A stretch of 59,675 nt of DNA from Spirochaetales bacterium. GTDB taxonomy: Bacteria; Spirochaetota; Spirochaetia; SZUA-6; JAFGRV01. This document shows positions 25,499 to 32,977 of this stretch, in pieces; position 1 is the stretch's first letter, and each line of letters opens with the position of its first letter. Both the position numbers and the translations under genes were made by a program. The DNA lies in contig JAFGHO010000022.1 in the NCBI GenBank assembly GCA_016930085.1, forward strand, positions 1-59,675. The letters are read 5' to 3'. Below the pieces are notes generated by a model that worked only from the letters and a program-made list of their open reading frames with translations, was not told the origin of the DNA and made no database searches.

Positions 25499-27565
25499 CT
25501 AAATTTTATAATGACTCACCATTTTTTTTAGATTTGTAGCCATATCCATATTTTCAACGGAAACAAGCCGTACATTCTCGACGAGTTTTATAAGTTCTTC
25601 ATTGCCCTTGTTCTGTTCGTTTGTCGCAGAGTTGATATGATGCGCGCGCATGACCAGTTCCTCGATGTCTTTTTTGATCTTTTCCCGATCGTCTTTCAAA
25701 TCGAGAATAAGCGACCTTATTTCTTCCGTCGCATCGACGACAGTGCCGATGACCGACAAAATCTGATTGGTCCCCGAACTTTGCTCGCCCATTGCGGAGG
25801 AAATCTCATTGATCAGTTTTGTCGTATTCCCGATATCGGTATTGATTTTCTCGAAGGCGTTCCCGGTTTCAACCGATCGGGTGACCCCTTCGTCGATAAG
25901 CGAAGACATCTTGCCGATATGATTCGCGATTTCCTTTGCCTGTACGGTACTGTTTTCCGCGAGTTTTCGTATTTCATCCGCGACAACGGCGAATCCCTTT
26001 CCGTAACTGCCGGCATGAGCGGCTTCGATCGTCGCGTTCATCGCGAGCAGGTTTGTCTGCGACGATATATCGTTCAATACTTCGATGATTTCCATGACCT
26101 TCCCGGAGGCTTTCTTGATATCGTCGATGGCGGACAGTGTCCTTTCCAGATGCCGTTCCCCGTCCTTTGTCACGAAGACGAGATTGGCGGCGAGTTCGTT
26201 TGCCGTACCGGTAATGTTGTTGACCGATACGATACTCGAGGCCATCTCGTTCATCGCCGACGCCGTTTCATTCACGAACCCCGACAGATTTTCGATATTC
26301 GATGTGATTTTCTCGATATAATTGACGATCGAAGCCAGTTTTGCCCTTGTTTCTTCGACAACCCCTATTTGTCCGCCCGTATCGCTGCTGATCTGTCTGA
26401 TGGAACTGACCATCTCCTCGATCGCGCTCGAGGCGTTCTGGATATCGGAATCAAGAAACGATGATTTATCCGATATTCGTACCGAACTGTTCGATACTTC
26501 GAGGAGAATCGATTTGAAATTGTCCATAAATTTGTTTATGGATTCGGTTAACTCACCGATTTCATCGTTCTGAATCACACTGATCCTCGCAGACATCTCT
26601 TTTTTCCCGCTTAATATTTCGCTGATCATACTTTTCTGCAAGGATAGCTGCTGGCTAGTCTCGCGTGTAAATACGAATATGCAAAAGAATCCGATTGATA
26701 TGAAAATGAAAAACGAAAGAAAAAAATATGTGTTATTCATTTCCATCCGTCCGGTTGTGTTATTGTTTCTAAACGGAAATGTACCGCCGATATTCTTCCA
26801 TTCTTTGAGTTCCCGCTGATAATTTTCCTCTACTGTTTGCAAATCCGTTCCTTCTCTTACCACCGTTTCGATCGCATGAGTATAATCCGCCTCTGTTTTT
26901 GAAATTTTAATCTGATTGTAGATGATAAAGGACAGCGATGAAATGCCAAAAACGATCAGTAAAAATATATTTTTGAATTTAAACGAAAGATCCATGAAAT
27001 TCTTTTTTTTCGGAAGATAATGAATTTTCATAAGGATTCTTGTTTTCTGTAAAATCTGGTTGTTTATGGAAATCTGTATAAAAGCAAGCAAAAGAGGATA
27101 GGATACATTGAACAGCATTAAAAAAAACACATGGGATTCATTGATAATACTTTCCGAAAACAAAAAGATGATCGCGCCCAACTGAAAACTCACAAAATTG
27201 AGAATCAGGATGAAAACATTCAACTGAAGGATTCTCTTTCTTGCCCTTTCAAACTGTACTTCGTTGACGGTTTTCCCGTCGCATAACATATTATGGACAA
27301 TCTGGACCGGATGTGAAAGCAGGTAAATGATAATCGATGCGATGACGATCAGGGGAATAAAATTGTATATCATATAGAATGAAAGAAAATGGGTTCCATA
27401 ACGCGGCAACGTATGAGACATGAAACTTTCGAGGGTCACCTTGTTGAATGCGATATCGGTCGACACAAAATCAAGAAATCCCGTTCCGGTTATGCATATG
27501 AATGCGACCAGAACGGAATTGAGTATTATTTTAATCGTTATGCTGTTTCTTTTGATGATATTCAT
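25499..27565 (-). CDS. Methyl-accepting chemotaxis protein, six-TM type
   Basis: A 688-residue receptor from the ATG at 27565 (CGGAG 8 bp upstream). The N-terminal 300 residues hold about six transmembrane helices with only one sizeable extracytoplasmic loop, between helices 5 and 6. HAMP follows (ISEILSGKKEMSARISVIQNDEIGEL), then the MCP signalling domain with the hairpin tip EVLNDISSQTNLLAMNATIEAAHAG. It should signal to CheA/CheW, none of which are in the window. It may sense membrane or lipid-borne cues rather than a periplasmic ligand. Confidence 0.9.
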   Translation of the reverse strand: MNIIKRNSITIKIILNSVLVAFICITGTGFLDFVSTDIAFNKVTLESFMSHTLPRYGTHFLSFYMIYNFIPLIVIASIIIYLLSHPVQIVHNMLCDGKTVNEVQFERARKRILQLNVFILILNFVSFQLGAIIFLFSESIINESHVFFLMLFNVSYPLLLAFIQISINNQILQKTRILMKIHYLPKKKNFMDLSFKFKNIFLLIVFGISSLSFIIYNQIKISKTEADYTHAIETVVREGTDLQTVEENYQRELKEWKNIGGTFPFRNNNTTGRMEMNNTYFFLSFFIFISIGFFCIFVFTRETSQQLSLQKSMISEILSGKKEMSARISVIQNDEIGELTESINKFMDNFKSILLEVSNSSVRISDKSSFLDSDIQNASSAIEEMVSSIRQISSDTGGQIGVVEETRAKLASIVNYIEKITSNIENLSGFVNETASAMNEMASSIVSVNNITGTANELAANLVFVTKDGERHLERTLSAIDDIKKASGKVMEIIEVLNDISSQTNLLAMNATIEAAHAGSYGKGFAVVADEIRKLAENSTVQAKEIANHIGKMSSLIDEGVTRSVETGNAFEKINTDIGNTTKLINEISSAMGEQSSGTNQILSVIGTVVDATEEIRSLILDLKDDREKIKKDIEELVMRAHHINSATNEQNKGNEELIKLVENVRLVSVENMDMATNLKKMVSHYKI

Positions 27566-27649
27566 TTGTTTACTCCGTTTCAAAAAAACATAAAATATAT
27601 CCGGGTTTACAAACCCGTCTGATAGCGCCTTCTCCCTAGACGGCGCAAT

Positions 27650-28495
27650 TTACAAAAACCCCATCTTTTGGGCCGTGCAACGGGCGAAAAGACGGTCCGG
27701 CATAAGGCGCGGAAGCAGCCACCGCCCGAAGCTGTGTTTCACGAGGGCGTAGCGCGCGCGGGGGCGTCTCTTTTCGAATATCCTTCTTATTTTCATTCCG
27801 GCGGTATAAATATCGGTACCGTTTTCTCCGTGCCGTGTAAATCCGGCCTTGAAAGAAGTCAATGATCCGTAATAATCGGTACCGTGAAAACGCTCGATAT
27901 CCAGTGAATCCCGGTTTTTCCATAGCGGGGTATTGACTGCACCGGGCCCGATAACGATAACGTCGATCCCGTAGAGGAGAAGTTCTATTCTGAGTGTTCG
28001 CGCCATTCCCTCGATGGCGTGTTTGCTTCCCACATACGCCCCCAGGTACGGGTACGGGATTTTGCCGCTCGAGGAGCTTATGAAGAGGATCCTGCCCGGC
28101 GGCACTTTACTTTTACGGATTTTCAATAAAGGAAGAAACGCCTGCGTGACAATCATCTGTCCAATGACATTGACCTCGAACTGCTTCCTCATTTCACAAC
28201 CGGAAAGATGCATGAGGGGCCCGGTGACCGCTATGCCGGCGTTATTGATGAGACCGCAGGTTTCATCTTCCGGGATGTGTTTTCCGACGAACTCAGCCGC
28301 CTCTGCCACTTGCCCGTGATCGGTGATATCGAAGCGAAGGGGTTCGAAATTCGGACCGAAATCCTTTTTCAGCCGTTCACCGTCCTCCTGTTTGCGGACA
28401 CTGCCGAAGACCCGGTATTTACCGCAAGAGGCAAATGCCTTTGCCGTGCCGTATCCGATACCCGACGAGGCACCGGTTATGACCACTGTTTTCAT
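27650..28495 (-). CDS. Short-chain dehydrogenase/reductase
   Basis: A 281-residue classical SDR from the ATG at 28495 (CAGGGG upstream). It shows TGASSGIG for nucleotide binding, INNAG, the catalytic Ser in FISSSSGKI and the pair YVGSK. The C-terminal extension with a basic/aromatic stretch resembles the retinol or 17-beta-hydroxysteroid dehydrogenase-like SDRs, which are often membrane-associated. The substrate is unknown. It is 84 bp upstream of the chemoreceptor gene on the same strand. Confidence 0.88.
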   Translation of the reverse strand: MKTVVITGASSGIGYGTAKAFASCGKYRVFGSVRKQEDGERLKKDFGPNFEPLRFDITDHGQVAEAAEFVGKHIPEDETCGLINNAGIAVTGPLMHLSGCEMRKQFEVNVIGQMIVTQAFLPLLKIRKSKVPPGRILFISSSSGKIPYPYLGAYVGSKHAIEGMARTLRIELLLYGIDVIVIGPGAVNTPLWKNRDSLDIERFHGTDYYGSLTSFKAGFTRHGENGTDIYTAGMKIRRIFEKRRPRARYALVKHSFGRWLLPRLMPDRLFARCTAQKMGFL

Positions 28496-28709
28496 ACACA
28501 TCCCCTGCAACACAAAACTAAGAACAATGATTGAAAACGATAAACCTAATTTTATACAAATTAATAACGTTATGCTTCAATTAATATTAGCTACTTGTCG
28601 AATTGCTGTCAAGTTTATCTGATAAAGAATAAGTATAAATTCTATAAAACTAAGAAAAACCCTTAAATGCTTAGGAATACGGATGAAACAAATCTCAGAG
28701 TATGCCTGA

Positions 28710-28738
28710 TTGTCCGGCGTTGTGCATTTTACTATATT
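28710..28738 (+). promoter_or_regulatory. Candidate promoter for AfsA-like/PilZ gene
   Basis: TTGTCC and TATATT with a 17-bp spacer, about 100 bp before the chosen start. The rest of the 345-bp gap 28496-28840 is AT-rich without another recognisable feature. Confidence 0.5.
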
Positions 28739-28840
28739 TTTCGTATAACGGTCAAAGTGTATTTCAAAGGATGGCAGTCGGTCGCGATACAGGCGAAAAC
28801 GGCGGTGCCTGCGATTACAAAAAGAAAGGAAGCGAAAGTC

Positions 28841-30094
28841 ATGTCGGTGAAGCAGGAAGATTGTTTACAGACGGCAAGGATCGATAAACAGTACGTCCAT
28901 AAATATAATGAAGAGAACGTATTTTTATGCAATATCCGAAGGGCGTTACCGAAATATTTTTCGAAATACGTTTATGAATCGGTCCTGATCCCGCAGCTTG
29001 ACGAGTATGAACTCAAACTCATCAATACGTATTATAAACCCCACTGCATGACTCCCTTATTCGAGGGAGAGGACATTTATTTTTATGTACTCAACGGGAT
29101 ACCATTGATCCTTACCCCGGATACGGTGGCAGAGATGAGGTTCGGCAACGAACAGCTCGAGGTCATTCATCGCTATTATGAAAGGGGCGCGTATAACAAC
29201 AATTTGTATCTGAAACAATTCCTTTACGAACCGGATGAAACGATCCTGTATCGGGTATTCGGGAAACGGATTCCTTATATCGACAGCGCGACGAAAACCC
29301 ATATCTCACAGATTCTCGAAAAGACTAATGATATCGAAAAAACCGGCATCTACTATACGAATTTGCTGGTGAATCCATACCACTACTTTTTTTTCGAACA
29401 CCCGAACGAACATCTTCCCGGAATGATGCTGATCGAGGCCGCCCGGCAGTTCATGATCGCCTGCGGACATCTTTTCGGCAAAATACCGCTGAAAGGATGC
29501 CAGTTCGTACTCTCGAATTTCGGGGTCGAGTTCATGAGGTTTACCGAACTCAATTATCCGATTACCATCAGAGGAGACGTCGAACACATCAAGTACAACC
29601 GCCATGGGTATGTATCCGAGACAAAGGTATCGATTTCAATATTACAAAACGTTCAGACGACCGCGCGGCTTCATATCGACGCGAGGATCATCAATGAAAA
29701 ACTGTTCAGACGCTTTCGTGAAAATGAAATGAGGGAAATCGCCGCCCACCGTTTTGAATTGTTTCCCGAAGCGCAATATATGTTTACCCTCAAAAATCCG
29801 GATACGCCGGAATACTCGAAGACCTCGATAATAAATATTTCGCTTGACGGCATGTGTATCGAACAGGAAGAAACCGTATCCGTGATTGACAAAACAAAAG
29901 AATACGAGTTCATGCTCGCCACCGAAGACATCGGATTTATCAATGGAAGATGTATGCCGATATGGCAGACCCGGACCGACGGCAACAATATTGTCGGTTT
30001 GAAATTCACATCGGTACAGGCTAATGAGAAAAGAAAGATTGCCGAATTAATTAAAAAACGCTGCCGTGTCGTCGAAAAACGGTTTTTCTTCTGA
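28841..30094 (+). CDS. AfsA-like hot-dog protein fused to PilZ domain
   Basis: A 417-residue protein; the ATG at 28841 follows AAAGGAAG. Residues about 175-300 match the second hot-dog half of AfsA/ScbA-type butyrolactone synthases: FFFEHPNEHLPGMMLIEAARQ, then VEFMRFTELNYPI. The first 170 residues are more diverged but begin with a YVHKYNEENVFL segment like the AfsA start. Residues about 305-410 form a PilZ-like domain with NISLDGM (NxSxxG). The upstream arginine motif is atypical (R-x5-R instead of RxxxR), so cyclic-di-GMP binding is uncertain. AfsA proteins make signalling butenolide precursors; this activity is inferred. It precedes the TPR-rSAM operon by 100 bp. Confidence 0.75.
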   Translation: MSVKQEDCLQTARIDKQYVHKYNEENVFLCNIRRALPKYFSKYVYESVLIPQLDEYELKLINTYYKPHCMTPLFEGEDIYFYVLNGIPLILTPDTVAEMRFGNEQLEVIHRYYERGAYNNNLYLKQFLYEPDETILYRVFGKRIPYIDSATKTHISQILEKTNDIEKTGIYYTNLLVNPYHYFFFEHPNEHLPGMMLIEAARQFMIACGHLFGKIPLKGCQFVLSNFGVEFMRFTELNYPITIRGDVEHIKYNRHGYVSETKVSISILQNVQTTARLHIDARIINEKLFRRFRENEMREIAAHRFELFPEAQYMFTLKNPDTPEYSKTSIINISLDGMCIEQEETVSVIDKTKEYEFMLATEDIGFINGRCMPIWQTRTDGNNIVGLKFTSVQANEKRKIAELIKKRCRVVEKRFFF

Positions 30095-30194
30095 ATCGAA
30101 AACCGTATAAACACCACCCCACCTTTCCCGATGCGGGGATTGCTTTAGTCGCCGTATCATTTCCCGGAAGAAGCCTTGATTATTCGAAGGTGAC

Positions 30195-30695
30195 ATGATA
30201 CAATTTCATGGAAGCGATATGGAATTCACGATCAAACAGCTAAAGGAAAAGGGAAAAGAACTCATCCGGCTGAAAGATTATGATGCGGCGATAAAAATTT
30301 TCAAAGAAATCATTACACAGGCACCGCAGGATTATTACAGTCTGGATGTACTCGGATTTCTCAATTACATGACGGGCCGTTTCGAAGAAGCCCGGCTTAA
30401 TTGCCGTGAATCGCTTGCCGTGAAGCCGGATAACTATTACGCGTACAAGGGACTAGGACTCTGTCTGGTCAGACTCGGAAAACCGGAAGAGGGAATCGAG
30501 AACATCAAAAAATCGATCGCCCTGAATCCGACTTATTTTGATTCGTATTATGACCTGGCCGTAACCTATATGGAATTAAAACAGTATGATCAGGCGCGCC
30601 TTTATTTTACGGAAGCAGGTAACGTCGACGGTAAAAGAAAAAGCGAAATCGAACAGGCATTACGTTACCTGGATACGTTAGAAGCCGCGCAATGA
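30195..30695 (+). CDS. TPR-repeat protein
   Basis: A 166-residue soluble protein with three to four tetratricopeptide repeats (IRLKDYDAAIKIFKEII, AEEARLNCRESLAVKPDN-like, YMELKQYDQARLYFTEAG). The start could be 30195 or 30219; both have purine-rich upstream sequence. Its stop overlaps the radical SAM start as ATGA, so the two are translationally coupled. TPR proteins here would serve as scaffold or peptide-binding partner of the maturase, by analogy only. Confidence 0.8.
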   Translation: MIQFHGSDMEFTIKQLKEKGKELIRLKDYDAAIKIFKEIITQAPQDYYSLDVLGFLNYMTGRFEEARLNCRESLAVKPDNYYAYKGLGLCLVRLGKPEEGIENIKKSIALNPTYFDSYYDLAVTYMELKQYDQARLYFTEAGNVDGKRKSEIEQALRYLDTLEAAQ

Positions 30696-31981
30696 ATCCC
30701 GTTATTCACCTCTCCCTTTTCATTACGGAAAACTGCAATCTTCAATGCGACTATTGTTTCGCCTCCGGGATGCAAAAACGCGATATTTCTCCCCCGACCG
30801 CGACCAGGGCAATCGATTTTCTTTTCGGGCACGCCGGAAAAGAACCTTATCTTCATATCAGCTTCTGGGGAGGAGAACCGTTGCTCAGATTCGATCTGAT
30901 ACAAAACCTCGTGTTATACGCGGAATCAAAAGCAGAGGCGTCCGGAAAAGCGATTTCCTTTTCCATTCCGACAAACGCGACATTGCTTTCGGCCGAAACC
31001 ATACATTTCATAAAGGACCACGGCATCTCGCTTTCCCTGAGTATCGACGGGACGGATGAATCACAGCGATTTCGAAAAACACTTACCGGAAAAAGCAGTT
31101 TCAGCCACGTGGAAAGGACCCTTTCGCTTCTAAAAAAAACCGGAAACGGCTCGAATTGTTCCATACGAAAAACCGTGTTTCCGAAAAACGCAGGACTACT
31201 GGCGAGGGACGTGGCGTATTTCCTTGCACACGGATTCCGTTATCTCGCCTTCTCACCTGTAATGGAGACCTCATGGACGGAGCGAAGCTACGATATTTTC
31301 CTGAACGAACAGCTTGCCTGTGCCGATATGTGGATCGATGCATTGAAAAAATCCGATCCTTTCTTCGTACAAAGCTGGACGGATATACTCCTTCTCGGGA
31401 AATTGTCGGCCGGCAAAAGCGTACATCCTTCTTCGTCTTTTTTCTGCGGGGCGGGAGCTGCGATGATTGCCGTCGATATCGACGGGGATATTTTTCCGTG
31501 CCACAGGTTTGTCTTTTACGATAAAGAAAACCGCAGGGAAAAACTCGGTTCGGTCGAATCGGGTTTTTCCGAACATGTTCGATCGCGCTACATTAATGTC
31601 AAACAACCGGCAGCATCCCCCCATCACACCCGGTGTTCGCGATGCGGCGTTCGGAACATGTGCAGTCTGCTCTGTCCCGCGACGAATTACAGCCTGACCG
31701 GAGATATTGCCGTTCCGGGACCCGCATTATGCAGGTTCGTTTCCATGACGGAAAAGGTAATCGAAGCCATCGAGGATGCCGTCGGCACGACACCGGTCTA
31801 TAAAGACTATATCGACAACCTGATGAGGGCCACTTTCCCGGGGTATTCAAGATCCAGATTCGGCAAACTGTTTTGGGACCGCGTACTGACTGCCGATATC
31901 GAGCGACTTGCCGGGAAAACAGCCGATGGACTCAAGCAGCTTAAACTGCTTAAGCAGGATAAAAAGCGGCGGCGTTCATGA
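30692..31981 (+). CDS. Radical SAM/SPASM protein, putative peptide maturase
   Basis: A 429-residue enzyme with the radical SAM cluster motif CNLQCDYC at Cys15, Cys19 and Cys22, a GGEPLL motif and a SAM-binding SLSIDG segment. The C-terminal SPASM region has CGAG...VDIDGDIFPCHRF and a cluster of cysteines, CSRCGVRNMCSLLC, ending near PALC, enough for two auxiliary Fe-S clusters. This layout is shared by sulfatase maturases and by enzymes that crosslink ribosomal peptides. No sulfatase is nearby. It is embedded in an operon with a TPR protein, an acyltransferase and an exporter, linked by two ATGA overlaps. Confidence 0.9.
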   Translation: MNPVIHLSLFITENCNLQCDYCFASGMQKRDISPPTATRAIDFLFGHAGKEPYLHISFWGGEPLLRFDLIQNLVLYAESKAEASGKAISFSIPTNATLLSAETIHFIKDHGISLSLSIDGTDESQRFRKTLTGKSSFSHVERTLSLLKKTGNGSNCSIRKTVFPKNAGLLARDVAYFLAHGFRYLAFSPVMETSWTERSYDIFLNEQLACADMWIDALKKSDPFFVQSWTDILLLGKLSAGKSVHPSSSFFCGAGAAMIAVDIDGDIFPCHRFVFYDKENRREKLGSVESGFSEHVRSRYINVKQPAASPHHTRCSRCGVRNMCSLLCPATNYSLTGDIAVPGPALCRFVSMTEKVIEAIEDAVGTTPVYKDYIDNLMRATFPGYSRSRFGKLFWDRVLTADIERLAGKTADGLKQLKLLKQDKKRRRS

Positions 31982-32976
31982 AACATCCCGAAGCATTCAT
32001 AAAGAACAGACTGATAAAAGCGTTCGTCAATCATGCCGGATTCGATGCCGCACGCTTTATATTACAGCGGGTTATCGTTTCCATGATCATCCCTGCCGCA
32101 ATGATGAAGAAACTTGCCCTCACCATCGATTCATATTTTAAAAGCTATATTCCCCGGATGGGGAAAGGTGTTGCAGGCTACCTTTATCACTTCAAGCGCA
32201 AGCTGGCAGAAGATATCATCGCGGTCAACCTCTCCTTTGAAAACACCGTTAACCTTATCGAGAAGAAGGTCACGATCCGGGGAAAAGAAAACATCGACAG
32301 TGCCCTTTCCTCAAAAAAGGGAATCATCCTTCTAGGAGCACATTTTGGTTCGATCATACTGGGTACCATGTCCATGCTGAAAGCCTGTTTCGATTCGGCG
32401 TCCTTCCCACGCCCGAGGGCGTCCTTCCCACGCCCGAGGGCGTCCTTTTCCGGCCGATCCATTCATATGTGCACTGAACCCGATATGATACGGTTTCCGG
32501 AGAACCTCAAACGGCTAAAAGAAGCCGTTCGCGTATACAATACGGCGTTGTATTTCATCCTTACCGACAAAAAAGGCCATGATATCGCACATGACATGAT
32601 TAATGCCCTTGATCGGGGTAATATCATTTCGACAAACATGGACGTCCTGAGGGGCGGTTCCGATACATATCAATTCACCCTCTTCGGCAAAGCGCGTGTT
32701 ACCCTTCCGGCACTCATGGGGGCCGTAAAGGTGGCGTGTATGACTGAAGCGGCGATTCTTCCGTGGTATATGGTGAGAGACGGCGGAGGTTTTGTTCTCA
32801 CCTGTGAGGCGCCTGTTTTTGCCGGGGAGACCGGCGATCGCGGTTCTTCCCGTCCACAATCCGGCGCCCATGCCGCTGTGGCGGAAAAACTCCGCGGGTT
32901 ACTCGAACAATGGATTATACGGAATCCGGAACAATGGGTATATTGGGACAGGTTCGGGAAAAGACTGGTGCGGTAG
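31978..32976 (+). CDS. LpxL/HtrB-like acyltransferase with altered active site
   Basis: A 332-residue protein of the lysophospholipid/lipid A acyltransferase superfamily: ILLGAHFGSII near residue 118 and the later DMINALDRGNIISTNMDV...LPALMGAVKVA block match. Members transfer fatty acyl groups from acyl-ACP at the membrane. The family HX4(D/E) motif reads H-F-G-S-I-I, so the acidic residue is missing. A 21-bp tandem duplication near residue 141 adds ASFPRPR repeats. It may be inactive or use a different chemistry. It overlaps the radical SAM gene by 4 bp and is followed 1 bp later by the ABC exporter. Confidence 0.75.
   Translation: MKHPEAFIKNRLIKAFVNHAGFDAARFILQRVIVSMIIPAAMMKKLALTIDSYFKSYIPRMGKGVAGYLYHFKRKLAEDIIAVNLSFENTVNLIEKKVTIRGKENIDSALSSKKGIILLGAHFGSIILGTMSMLKACFDSASFPRPRASFPRPRASFSGRSIHMCTEPDMIRFPENLKRLKEAVRVYNTALYFILTDKKGHDIAHDMINALDRGNIISTNMDVLRGGSDTYQFTLFGKARVTLPALMGAVKVACMTEAAILPWYMVRDGGGFVLTCEAPVFAGETGDRGSSRPQSGAHAAVAEKLRGLLEQWIIRNPEQWVYWDRFGKRLVR
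32398..32453. repeat. 21-bp in-frame tandem repeat in acyltransferase gene
   Basis: The unit 32398-32418 is repeated exactly at 32419-32439 and partly a third time from 32440. It encodes ASFPRPR-ASFPRPR-ASFSGR. The exact identity suggests a recent duplication, a possible slipped-strand variable site. Confidence 0.85.
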
Positions 32977-32977
32977 T

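Noticed and set aside
27727-27745. TGTTTCACG, half of a ParB parS site
   Set aside because: Only the left half matches; the right half diverges completely and it lies inside the SDR gene. No full TGTTNCACGTGNAACA was found near parAB.
31105-31120. CCACGTGG core as a possible parS
   Set aside because: The flanks do not match parS and it is inside the radical SAM coding sequence.
30692-31981. Assigning the radical SAM/SPASM protein as an anaerobic sulfatase maturase
   Set aside because: The motif layout allows it, but no sulfatase is encoded nearby and the operon context points to a peptide or lipid product.
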